A DNA stretch of 64,000 nucleotides from Alloalcanivorax gelatiniphagus (GTDB lineage Bacteria; Pseudomonadota; Gammaproteobacteria; Pseudomonadales; Alcanivoracaceae). Shown in pieces: positions 36,701 through 44,965 of this stretch. The DNA lies in contig NZ_VCQT01000022.1 in NCBI RefSeq assembly GCF_005938655.1, positions 124,001 through 188,000 of the forward strand, read 5' to 3'. The first letter of the stretch is position 1. Every line of letters begins with the position of its first letter. The notes under the pieces were generated by a model that was not told the origin of the DNA, ran no database searches, and saw only the letters and a program-made list of their open reading frames with translations. A program made the translations under genes and the position numbers.

Positions 36701-39611
36701 AGTTGCAACTGAGCTCAGCCTGGGTGGCGATATAGGTCTTCAGCTGAGATACCGCTTCTTCAAGGGCGTCCAGGCGGTCCGGCGCGTCCGGTTCCAGGGC
36801 GAAGGATGCCTGCTGACGGTAGGTATCGAGCAATACCTGGCCACACTCATCCATGGCAGCCAGCTTGGCCAGATTCACAGTACCCAGAGTGATACCAAGC
36901 GCCTTTTGCAACTCGGTCAGCTCCAGCGAAACCTGATCGCTACTGGCCTGCAGCTTTCTGGCGGCACTCACCAGCTCGTCCTGCCACTGAGGCCGCCAAT
37001 CGTAATTACTGATCATGCTCAGGGGATGATCCACCAGATTCCCCACGGCGCCGGCCTGTACACTCAACAGCGAAGCCATCTCACGAAGCTGTTGCAGCTG
37101 CTTATCGTCGTGGTAATCCGCGTTAGGCCAGCTCAATCTTACTTTCTCGGCCAGATCATCATCACGGACTTTCACGCCAATCGCATAGTGGGCGGTGAGC
37201 CCATTGCGACGATGCCGGTGTAAGGCATTGACGACGTGATTTAGACGATCACGCAGTATCTCCAAGCGCTCACCCTCTGCCTTCCAATCACTGACCGACG
37301 ACTGGGACGCGCTGTTCCAGGAAGTGCGCAGCTGGTCCAGCACGTCCGCTTTCTTCGCCTTATTGGAGTGCAGTTCCAGGCAAAAATGGCCGAGGCCAAT
37401 ATCACGCAAACGCCGATGCACTACTTCCAGCGCTGCTGTCTTCTCGGATACGAACAGGACTTTCTTACCCTTGCCCAGCATGTGGGCAATCAGGTTGCCG
37501 ATGGTCTGACTCTTGCCAGTACCCGGCGGGCCGATGATCACGAAGTCCTTGCCCCGGTCCGCCGTGGCAATGGCCGCCATCTGGGATGAATCCGCCGGTA
37601 GCGGCGTCAGCAAGTCCGCCGGTGTGTAATCCCGGTCGATGTCCTTGGGGTCCACAAAGCGTATATCGCTTTCGTAGGCTTCACGGGGTGTATCCAGAAG
37701 ATGCTTCACCACGGGGCTTTCTTTAAGCGCCTCGGAGCGGTCCACCAGGTCTTTCCACATCAGGTACTTGGCAAAAGAGAAGTGGCCCAACACCACGTCT
37801 TCCACCACCTCGAACCCGGGTACGTCCTTGATAGCATGGCGCACCCGATTCCAGACACCCGCCACATCCACGCCGCTGTCGTCTTCAGGTAGAGAACCAC
37901 TCAAGCCGTGGATCTCGATTCCGAAATCCTTCTTCAACATCTCCAATAGAGTGGTATTAAACCGGGGCTCATCGTCATTGGCGACGATCTTTACGCCGCT
38001 ACGTACGGATTTCCGCTCCATAGAGACCGGCAGCAGAATCAAGGGCGCCCGATAGCGACGATTGTCTTTGTCTTTCTGCTTCCATAGCAGAAAACCCACC
38101 GCCAAGAAAAGGGTATTGGAGCCCCCTTCCTTGAGGGAGGTTTGTGCCTTCCGGAAAATCTCCACTCCCCGCTTTTCCAGCTCTTCCTGGGTCAGCTCAA
38201 CCAGCACCTGCTTCTTCGACAAGGCATCACGAGCATAGGCTTCTTTCAGCTCCTCGCCGGTACGCTGACGATGGATGTCCTCATCCTGCTCGTGACTCTG
38301 CAGCCGGGGGAAGGGCGCGATCGAGAGACGAGCCCCCGTTGCCAGTATATCTTCCAGCGCACCCGGGTCATCACAGACCAGCGTCAGACTGCCTTTACTG
38401 GGTCTCTGGTTTAGCAGCGGGTTGCGGGCAGAAAGGTCCAGCAGCTTTCGCTGCCAGCGCTCAAGCCGGCCACCAGGAGTGTCTTCCGGCACCTCGTCCT
38501 GTACATGAACGGTGGTGGAAGGGAGATTCGGTGCGTCCTCCAACCCTGGCTCAATGACGTCGACAACACCGCCTGTCTTGATAGTATCGGCTACCTGTGA
38601 CTTGAGGCTGATTGGATTAATGCGATGCGCCCGTGCCCGACGAATATCAATGGCGGCGACAAACTCGTTATCTTTATCCAGTCCCACCTGCTTGATGCCC
38701 TCCTGCACCGCCCTGGAAAAGGGCGGCGCCGGGTGGCTGGTCATTAAAGTGGTTTCGATCAGGATCAGTTCTTTCAGAGGAATACGCTGGCGTAGAGTTT
38801 CCGCTTCGTCTACCACCACGCTGGACAAGTCCTCTTTCTCCAGCCATAGGCCCACCAGAGCATGTCCCTCGGTAATGATTACCAAAGGGTTCAATTGGGC
38901 CTGCTCCAGCGCCGCCGCGAACAGCAAAGTCGTATCCAGACACGTACCCACTTTGGCACTTTCTATCTTACTGGGCAGGCGAATTTTCTGGCCATTGCTC
39001 TCGAAGCTGGCGGGTGGAAGTGCATAAGCAATTTGCATTTTGACGATGGCGGAATAAATGGCCGAAGCCATTAACCATACCTGCTCACGGCTACCCGAAT
39101 CATAGCCATTGATCTTATCCGGCTTGCCCGCGTTACGCAGAATCTGGCTGGCCTGCCCCAACAGCCTATCCACTGCCGGGTCATTGGGGGTACAGAACGC
39201 TGCTAATAACTCCGGAATATACGTCGCGCCCCCCCACTCATTACAGGCCAGCAACTCCACCTTGATCGATGATTCGGTCAGTAACTGCCCCCTCTGCAAG
39301 ACGCGAATCGTCACAGTGCCCCGCATGGACTCCGTCAAGTCAAATAAAAAGCCCCCATCCAACTCAAGGTCACGATCCTTCATCGCGAGCATGCCACCCG
39401 CCGAAAGACGATCCACCGTCCAGGTCTTTGACTTCACGAATCCTGGTGACGCATCCAACACAATGGAGAGATCCGACAGATCCTGCTCTTCATCAAGGTT
39501 CTCTATCCGCAATTCCCGCAGCACGGCGAAGGCGCTCTGATGACAAGCAAAGTTGATTTTTTCCACCAAGGTGGCTTGGATCTTGATTCTTGACGTTTCC
39601 TGGTCAGCCAT
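33792..39611 (-). CDS. Hhe-like giant defence protein: DUF4011, SF1 helicase, Vsr-like nuclease, DUF3320
   Basis: The 1939-aa protein fits the DUF4011-helicase-Vsr-DUF3320 proteins reported as the antiphage system Hhe. An N-terminal region near 220-255 (GTCLDTTLLFAAALE, then EGHALVGLW) resembles a transglutaminase-like fold with Cys224 and His250. DUF4011 begins near 380 (RLERWQRKLLDLSARNPLLN). Walker A is IIGPPGTGKSQT near 692-703; Walker B is FDVVIFDEASQ. A Vsr/PD-(D/E)XK-like nuclease lies before the C-terminus (YRIDMGIVHPDLPGLYLAGI). DUF3320 (PIHEEVLVRRIAREHG) follows. It is downstream of the YhaN-like ATPase. Confidence 0.88.
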   Translation of the reverse strand: MADQETSRIKIQATLVEKINFACHQSAFAVLRELRIENLDEEQDLSDLSIVLDASPGFVKSKTWTVDRLSAGGMLAMKDRDLELDGGFLFDLTESMRGTVTIRVLQRGQLLTESSIKVELLACNEWGGATYIPELLAAFCTPNDPAVDRLLGQASQILRNAGKPDKINGYDSGSREQVWLMASAIYSAIVKMQIAYALPPASFESNGQKIRLPSKIESAKVGTCLDTTLLFAAALEQAQLNPLVIITEGHALVGLWLEKEDLSSVVVDEAETLRQRIPLKELILIETTLMTSHPAPPFSRAVQEGIKQVGLDKDNEFVAAIDIRRARAHRINPISLKSQVADTIKTGGVVDVIEPGLEDAPNLPSTTVHVQDEVPEDTPGGRLERWQRKLLDLSARNPLLNQRPSKGSLTLVCDDPGALEDILATGARLSIAPFPRLQSHEQDEDIHRQRTGEELKEAYARDALSKKQVLVELTQEELEKRGVEIFRKAQTSLKEGGSNTLFLAVGFLLWKQKDKDNRRYRAPLILLPVSMERKSVRSGVKIVANDDEPRFNTTLLEMLKKDFGIEIHGLSGSLPEDDSGVDVAGVWNRVRHAIKDVPGFEVVEDVVLGHFSFAKYLMWKDLVDRSEALKESPVVKHLLDTPREAYESDIRFVDPKDIDRDYTPADLLTPLPADSSQMAAIATADRGKDFVIIGPPGTGKSQTIGNLIAHMLGKGKKVLFVSEKTAALEVVHRRLRDIGLGHFCLELHSNKAKKADVLDQLRTSWNSASQSSVSDWKAEGERLEILRDRLNHVVNALHRHRRNGLTAHYAIGVKVRDDDLAEKVRLSWPNADYHDDKQLQQLREMASLLSVQAGAVGNLVDHPLSMISNYDWRPQWQDELVSAARKLQASSDQVSLELTELQKALGITLGTVNLAKLAAMDECGQVLLDTYRQQASFALEPDAPDRLDALEEAVSQLKTYIATQAELSCNYEALAWQKLDAMELGKAWSEANDTWWPKSWFAKRKVIKAMREGGAQGDPDPDNDIPVLDRLRETGGNIDRLDGLLKGLREWDSYNSDPEAMAALKLLGTRARVAVGKLADDVESLAAMRGKIRTLMYDGNDLLAPEAPVGRAINGFKAALETFNARKARFEELVGASLDGRLPTDVAALEVVRAQCQEIVDHHVSLKDWCAWVRRRSEALDLQLGPLVAAIESGTVTADQIEDVFEAAYCSWWSSAVIGEDEVLREFSSPEHEASIRNFRELDTRFNDLTAKYIAANLAGEIPDQEGTRKNSSWGVLRRELQKKARHKPVREMMEAIPDVVTTLAPCLMMSPLSIAQFLSAGQALFDVVIFDEASQITVWDAVGSLARGKQVIVAGDPKQMPPTNFFARSDDDPDGDVDGEGDLESILDELIGASIPQRVLNLHYRSRRESLIAFSNSRYYESSLVTFPAPVHPDKGVSLVRTEGFYARGKARHNQGEAKAIVAEILRRLTSNDPAVRHQSIGVVTFNTEQQSLIENLLDTARSEDPSIEWAFSEEDTLEPVFVKNLETVQGDERDVILFSITYGPDEAGHVTMNFGPLNRTGGERRLNVAMTRARSEMMVFATMPPERIDLARTQARAVADLKHFLEYAERGASALGAVVRGSMGDFESPFEVAVARGLQQKGWTVHPQIGVSAYRIDMGIVHPDLPGLYLAGIECDGAMYHSSAYARERDKIRQGVLEGLGWTLFRVWSTDWWTNRNKALDELDQALTGHLEATRAERAQKAEAAGQAKQEEDRASQQTSPNGASEPGPDGIVTRYARANLAGFPIDPELFYQPAYDDLLKEMVLHVVDLEGPIHEEVLVRRIAREHGFQRAGRQIKERVAQIAEQHREATREEVGSFYWPETSGTAVKRFARTDGRDDETKKLDYICAEEIHEIRSACDDAGQFTEFCQALGIARLTQQMKSRLVNVFANEPKDFP

Positions 39612-39664
39612 AACCGTTCCCTCACAACCGAATATTATTAAGCATCAACCAACAATTACAAAAA

Positions 39665-42301
39665 TCATCCCTGTAAAACCTCCACATCCCGAGCGGTCAC
39701 CCCCAGGTCCCGCCAGTTATCCGGATGGCAGGTAAACAGCAATATCTGATGTCTCTGCGCGGCATCGTAGAGCACCCGTTTCATGGCCCCGAGCCGCGCG
39801 GCATCACTGTGGACCAGGGCGTCATCCAGAATGATCAGGGTCGGCCTGCCCGCTTCGAGCAGCAGGTCCGCGTAGGCCAGCCGGCTGATCAAGGCCATCT
39901 GCTCCCGAGCGCCGAAGCTCAGCTCCTCGAACTTACCCCGCTCTTCAACCCCATGGCCCTGGCGGATCAGTACTTCTGGGATGAGATTTTCATCCACCTC
40001 CAGGCTGGCTTCCGGGAACAGTAGTTGCAGATAGTGGTTGAGGTGCCGTTGTAAGGGTTCCTGGAGTTGGCGAGTCAGTTCCAGGCGATGCTCTCTCAGT
40101 CGGGTGTTCAGCAGATCCAATGCTTTCGCCCGGCGTTCCAACTCACGTCTACGGCGAATAGCATGCTCCAACTCGCTTCCCAGTTCGGCACTTTGCTCTT
40201 CCAGACCTTCTGCCCCTGCCGCTTCCAGGCGGGCTTGGATTTGGATCAGCTCTCGACTTCGCTTCTTTTCCTGCTGCTCCGCCGCATCCGCGCTCCTGTT
40301 TAAGCGCTCCACATCCTGCTCAAGGACAGCCGGTTTCGCCTGTTCAATCTGCTTGTTACGCTCCAAAAGCTTCTCGTTGAGGCTGCGCTGTTTCACGCGC
40401 AAATCAATCAGCCGATTCTCAGCCTGCTTCTGCCGCTGCTTGCGGTCCGGCGCTTGCAGTTCGTTATTAAGGCGCTCCCACTCCTTTTTGGCGCGATTTA
40501 GTGACTGCTCCGCCAGCGAAAAGTCGCCCGTGAGCTTCTGTTTCGCCGCTTCAGCTGCCTCAAGGGCCTGTTGCGCGGATTCGAGTCGAGTCTCAGCACG
40601 GGACAAGGACAGACTATTGTCATCTTGCTCCGGAAGCGCCTGCATTTGAGAGGCCAGTTCATCCTTGCGCGCCTGCCTTAGCCGCAGGCGATCCGACAGG
40701 GCCTCCAGGCCCTCAGGCGCTGACTCATTGAGCAACGATTCATCGCGCTGAATAGCCTGCTGTAACTCTCGCAGCTGACTAAGCCGACCTTCTGCCTCGG
40801 CCAGGGAAGTCACACGGAGCCTGGACAGCAAGCTCTCTTGCTCGTCGGTCAGGTTCTGCCGGGCCCGTGCTATCTCCGCAACATCTTCACCACCCGGCAG
40901 CACCCGCAAGGTCCCCACGCCTTTGATGGCCACCTCACCCGGCTCAATCAGCAGATGCTCGCTACGCCCAACCACCTTCTTGCCATCCAGGGTGACGCTC
41001 TGATCATCGGTCAAATCGAATTGCAGTCGGGTTGATACCGCATCCTGCTGGATGGCCAGGCGGTCCAACTCTGACGTCACGTCTTTCAGGCGCTCAACCA
41101 CTTGCGGATCGATATCCAGAGATTGCCGCTTCTGACGGTTTTCCAGAAGGACGGAATGTAACTCCCTTGCTCGTGCCAGTTTGGCCGTATCGCTTTCCAG
41201 GTCGGCCTCGATCCCTTCCCGTTCGCGAGCCCACTCCCTGCGTTGTTGATGCTGTTGCGCGAGCTTTAACGTCTTGCGAGCGGCCTCATGCGCCTGCACC
41301 GCCTCTGCAAGTGCCTTCTCGCGAGCAGGCTTTCGGGCTTCGAGGTCCGCTTGCGCCAGCTCCTCCTTAACCTTCTCGTCCTGACGCCGCGCCAGTTCCG
41401 CCTGTTGACCCTGAAAACCATTCAGCAGATCCAACGTCGTCTGGATGCTGGTCTGACACTCTTCAAGGGCCTGCTGGTCACGATCCTGGTCTTTTTGCCA
41501 GGCCATGACTTCCGCCAATCGGCCTTCCGCCTCTTTGGCCTGCTGGCGATAGGTTTCCCAAAGGCGATCCGCTTCGGCCCGAGCTTGCTCGTCTCTAAGC
41601 TGGCCAAGACGGTCTACATGTTCGCGGTATTCCCTTACACGGCCTTGAATATCACTGAGTTGCCCTTGGAGCCCCTGCTCGTCCGCCAAGGCTTGAGCAT
41701 AACTGCCGGTGGGTCTCCCGGTGCCAGTCAGCAGACTGGAACGTTCCTTCGCGACCTGATTGATCAATTCATCGCCGGTGCTGCTGGTCATCTCTCCGAG
41801 ATTGCCTCCAAGCGCGGCTTTCAAGTGCTGGCCGGCGTACCCCACCGGGGCCTGTATTTCCTGGCCCGTGCCTTGCTCAACCCAGAGCAGGCCAGGAATG
41901 CCCCAATGCCTCTGCTGGCTGGCGCCCTTTGCGGCATATTCATAGCCGAGCAGGCTCGATAGCTTTTCCTCGCCTTCATCCCCACTGTAGACCGTGCCGT
42001 CTACCGTCAGGTCACAGCGCTTCTTCTTGAGGAAGCTCTTAACCAGCCTCCAGGATTGACCCTGCCATTCAAAATCCAGCTCCACGGTGGGCGCCGACGC
42101 CGAATCCCCCCAGGGTTGCAGGTCGTCAACACTGGAGGATTTGTGACGTTCAAAGAAGGCGGCGCGAATCGCTCGCACCAGGGTGCTCTTGCCGGATTCA
42201 TTGGGCCCGGTGAACAGGTTGATGCCAGCGTCAAGGTCTTCTATTTCGACGGGTTCGCGGAACTGGCGTAACTGTTCCGCCTTCAGACGCAGCAGCCTCA
42301 T
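39665..42301 (-). CDS. YhaN/Rad50-like AAA ATPase without zinc hook
   Basis: The 878-aa protein is an SMC/Rad50-type ATPase. Walker A is TGPNESGKST at 31-40; the signature is LSFGAREQM and Walker B is PTLIILDDAL near the C-terminus. Long Gln/Glu-rich coiled coils flank a small beta-rich segment (SVTLDGKKVVGRSEHLLIEP). No CxxC zinc hook is seen at the apex, unlike SbcC/Rad50, which fits the YhaN family. Its ATG overlaps the nuclease stop by four bases (ATGA), so the two are made as a pair. Confidence 0.85.
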   Translation of the reverse strand: MRLLRLKAEQLRQFREPVEIEDLDAGINLFTGPNESGKSTLVRAIRAAFFERHKSSSVDDLQPWGDSASAPTVELDFEWQGQSWRLVKSFLKKKRCDLTVDGTVYSGDEGEEKLSSLLGYEYAAKGASQQRHWGIPGLLWVEQGTGQEIQAPVGYAGQHLKAALGGNLGEMTSSTGDELINQVAKERSSLLTGTGRPTGSYAQALADEQGLQGQLSDIQGRVREYREHVDRLGQLRDEQARAEADRLWETYRQQAKEAEGRLAEVMAWQKDQDRDQQALEECQTSIQTTLDLLNGFQGQQAELARRQDEKVKEELAQADLEARKPAREKALAEAVQAHEAARKTLKLAQQHQQRREWAREREGIEADLESDTAKLARARELHSVLLENRQKRQSLDIDPQVVERLKDVTSELDRLAIQQDAVSTRLQFDLTDDQSVTLDGKKVVGRSEHLLIEPGEVAIKGVGTLRVLPGGEDVAEIARARQNLTDEQESLLSRLRVTSLAEAEGRLSQLRELQQAIQRDESLLNESAPEGLEALSDRLRLRQARKDELASQMQALPEQDDNSLSLSRAETRLESAQQALEAAEAAKQKLTGDFSLAEQSLNRAKKEWERLNNELQAPDRKQRQKQAENRLIDLRVKQRSLNEKLLERNKQIEQAKPAVLEQDVERLNRSADAAEQQEKKRSRELIQIQARLEAAGAEGLEEQSAELGSELEHAIRRRRELERRAKALDLLNTRLREHRLELTRQLQEPLQRHLNHYLQLLFPEASLEVDENLIPEVLIRQGHGVEERGKFEELSFGAREQMALISRLAYADLLLEAGRPTLIILDDALVHSDAARLGAMKRVLYDAAQRHQILLFTCHPDNWRDLGVTARDVEVLQG

Positions 42302-43422
42302 TCACCACCTCCCCGCGCCTGTTTCTCGAGCAACATCGAGGCCAGAATAGCCATCGCGTCTCTGGCGGCTTCGCCGTCATCACCTTCCTGCTCATCACGC
42401 AGCTCGTTAATCAGCTGGCCCACGTAGCCGTCGGCATGAAGGGCGGCGATGTCCTCTTCGGTGGCCAACAAGCGGAGATCGGACAGGTCATAACCAAGGC
42501 TGCGAAAGCGGGCTTCAGCCACCGAAAGCGTGTCTTCTAGCTGCTGTTTGCCCAGCAAGCTGATTTCTCCTTCCAGGCGCAGGGCCACTACCGCCTTTTC
42601 AGGTTGCTGCTTGAGCTTTGTAACCAGCTGATCCAGGTCCGACGAGACAGTCAGACGCTCCGTCATCTGAATCCAGGGATGCTGGCCGATCGCGCGGACG
42701 TCTACCCGAGGCTCGGCGCCCGCTTCTGGAATGTCCACCAACAGCACATTGCCAGGGTCGTTCCCCTTGAACCGGTCTTGTTCCGGGGTACCGCTGTACC
42801 AGGTGCGAGCGTTAATTCGCTTAGTGCCATGCCAGTCGCCCAGGGCCAGATAATCCAATTGAGCCGTGGCGGCTCTGTCCGCGGCAATAGGGTTCGGGGA
42901 GTCGACATCTTCAGCAAGCACGCCCTGAATACTGCCGTGGGCCAGACCAATGCAGACCAGACCGGCTGGAGTTTCTGCCCGATCAAACCAATTGGTCAGG
43001 TCCGGCTGGGTATGCCGCTGGGTAAGCGGCGCGGGCAGAACAACAAAGCCTGCTTCAATGAACTCCAACACATCAGGCGCAAGGGCCAAGTGGGCATTGT
43101 CCGGCACGGCCCCCAGGCGCTGTGCCCGGGTCCATACGCTCTCGGCAAGCGCCGCATCGTGGTTACCGGAAATCAGAAGCCAGGGGCCGGTGTAAGCGGC
43201 CATGGCATTAAATAAGCGCCGGATGGTTCGGTCTGAAACCGTTTGGGCATCAAAAACATCACCCGCGACCAGCACGGCGTCAACTGCCTCTTGGTCTGCC
43301 AGTTCAGCAATCCGCTCAACGGCGGTGAGCCGAGCCTCCGCCAGTGCCACCGCGTCATCCGGGGCGAACTTTGAATACTGCCGGCCAATCTGCCAATCGG
43401 CGGTGTGAAGAAATCGAGGCAT
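42298..43422 (-). CDS. YhaO/SbcD-like metallophosphoesterase nuclease
   Basis: The 374-aa protein is a DNA-processing metallophosphoesterase, partner of the YhaN-like ATPase. The metal-binding motifs are in order: HTADWQIGR, VLVAGDVFD, LISGNHD and LAHGS, then LGDWHG (usual form LGHIH). The start MPRFLHTADWQIGR at 43422 is preferred, since upstream residues are not family-like. It is the first intact gene of the minus-strand operon below the WYL regulator. Confidence 0.88.
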   Translation of the reverse strand: MPRFLHTADWQIGRQYSKFAPDDAVALAEARLTAVERIAELADQEAVDAVLVAGDVFDAQTVSDRTIRRLFNAMAAYTGPWLLISGNHDAALAESVWTRAQRLGAVPDNAHLALAPDVLEFIEAGFVVLPAPLTQRHTQPDLTNWFDRAETPAGLVCIGLAHGSIQGVLAEDVDSPNPIAADRAATAQLDYLALGDWHGTKRINARTWYSGTPEQDRFKGNDPGNVLLVDIPEAGAEPRVDVRAIGQHPWIQMTERLTVSSDLDQLVTKLKQQPEKAVVALRLEGEISLLGKQQLEDTLSVAEARFRSLGYDLSDLRLLATEEDIAALHADGYVGQLINELRDEQEGDDGEAARDAMAILASMLLEKQARGGGE

Positions 43423-43424
43423 CC

Positions 43425-43805
43425 CTATTTCCTTCTCCTCACTGAGCGCTCGCTGCAAGCGAATGCACTTCCATATCGGTTCTTATCAAACCACCGGATA
43501 ACTCGCCGCCCCCTAATCGTGCGGGGATTATCCATCATTACGTTAATTACCACCGGCACCAGGTCGACCAGAATCGCCACGCAGTCACGAAATTGCTCGC
43601 GGTTGACGCTGCCTTCCCAGGTCGCGCCACCGTGCATAATCTGATTTTTCAGGGTATAGATACGGCTGAAGACGATGGAGAGTACCCAAGGCGGGTTGTG
43701 TTGGACCAGGTCGCTGTTTGCAGCTTTCTTGACGCCGTCAAAGCTGTGTTCCCACTCCGCGGCGGTCAAGTTACCTTTCTGATGCTCCCAAAAGCAGGAG
43801 AACAT
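43425..43805 (-). pseudogene. Remnant of a HEPN-domain protein
   Basis: The 126-codon frame holds the C-terminal half of a common roughly 230-aa HEPN protein: FWEHQKGNLTAAEWEHSFDG, then SRIYTLKNQIMHGGATWEGS with the R-x4-6-H motif. The N-terminal half is missing: the open frame extends upstream only to a stop about 32 codons away, without recognisable family sequence. The tail after MMDNP is also unlike the family. A GGGAGG site precedes the ATG, so a short product could still be made. It ends 3 bases from the nuclease start. Confidence 0.55.
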
Positions 43806-43995
43806 GTACCCCTCCCGATATCCGCCTTCGCGGTCCGGCGTTTTAACAGATCCTATCGCCGGTTCCCTGAGCCGGTGTTCCTGCCTTTTTTGAGAACCAT
43901 ATCACATCCGACCTAAATGGTCGTTGAGATGGCGTCCATGTACCAAGTGCTCATTCGTGACAAGTGCCACCATATGACTTCACTGACTACACATC

Positions 43996-44021
43996 TATAC
44001 TGGCTACATGAACATGTCCAG
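43996..44021 (+). promoter_or_regulatory. Promoter -10 and candidate operator of the WYL regulator
   Basis: TATACT (43996-44001) is a good -10 for the plus-strand WYL gene; the -35 is poor. It overlaps an interrupted palindrome, ACATG-AA-CATGT (44006-44017), with outer CTGG/CCAG (44000-44003, 44018-44021). CapW/BrxR proteins bind such palindromes to repress their own and divergent genes. This function is inferred. Confidence 0.45.
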
Positions 44022-44064
44022 TTTTCAGGCAGGTCGTCAGGCCAACAGATGAGGAGAAAGTGTC

Positions 44065-44955
44065 GTGGCTCGCGTTACCCGTAAAAGTGCCGGCGCCTGG
44101 CCGGTGCGTTGGGATCTGTTACTGCGCTACCGGTTGATTGAGGTGGTGGCCCTTTGGGAGGGCCGGCTGACCACCAATCATTTAATGCGCGCTTTCGGCA
44201 TAGGCCGTCAGCAGGCCAGCAAGGACATCAATACCTATCTGGCGGAGTATGGGCCGGAGAATCTGATATATGACCGTTTCCTAAAAGGCTATCGGCCCAC
44301 GGAGCCATTCGGGCCGGTATTTACTCAGGGCACCGCTGACGAATACCTGCAGATGATGCACGCTCGGGAGGACCTGGCCTGCTCGTTTGAGTCGCTGACG
44401 GTGCGCGAGCTCAACACCGAGGTGCTGCTGCCTCCGGCGCGGGACTTGCGCCCGGCGGTGCTGCGGCCGGTGTTGCAGGCCTGCCGGGAGGGCAAGCGGG
44501 TGGAGATCGAATACGCATCGCTGGCGAACCCGGAGCCCGAGTTCCGGGTGATCCAACCACACACAGTGGTGCACACTGGCTACCGCTGGCATGTTCGGGC
44601 TTGGTGCGAGAAGAATGGGGATTTTCGGGATTTCGTACTCAGTCGCATTAGTGATCGGCCGGAGCTGGTGCTACCCGGGGACCGGGGCGCCGAAGACGAT
44701 GAGGCTTGGCGAACCCGAGTGGTCGTGCGCCTGGGGCCCGATCCCCGTTTATCGCCGGCCCAGCAAGCCCTGATCGCGCGGGATTACGGTATGGAGCACG
44801 GTGAACTGCGGCTAGAGACCCGCGGTGCCCTGGTAAGTTATCTGCTCCAGCAATTGCGGGTGGATACACCGGCGGATCAGCGATCGCCGGAGGCGCAACA
44901 GGTGGTGGTTCTGAATCGCGATGAGGTGGAACGCTGGGCGAGTATGCCGGGGTGA
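44065..44955 (+). CDS. WYL-domain transcriptional regulator (CapW/BrxR-like)
   Basis: The 296-aa protein has an N-terminal winged helix (LIEVVALWEGRLTTNHLMRA, then FGIGRQQASKDINTYL), a WYL domain (RVIQPHTVVHTGYRWHVRAW, then FVLSRISD) and a C-terminal extension. This order matches CapW and BrxR, repressors of CBASS and BREX defence loci. It starts with GTG at 44065 after GGAG. It is divergent from the minus-strand nuclease/ATPase/helicase genes, which it likely represses until infection or DNA damage. Confidence 0.85.
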   Translation: MARVTRKSAGAWPVRWDLLLRYRLIEVVALWEGRLTTNHLMRAFGIGRQQASKDINTYLAEYGPENLIYDRFLKGYRPTEPFGPVFTQGTADEYLQMMHAREDLACSFESLTVRELNTEVLLPPARDLRPAVLRPVLQACREGKRVEIEYASLANPEPEFRVIQPHTVVHTGYRWHVRAWCEKNGDFRDFVLSRISDRPELVLPGDRGAEDDEAWRTRVVVRLGPDPRLSPAQQALIARDYGMEHGELRLETRGALVSYLLQQLRVDTPADQRSPEAQQVVVLNRDEVERWASMPG

Positions 44956-44965
44956 TGCTCTGACG

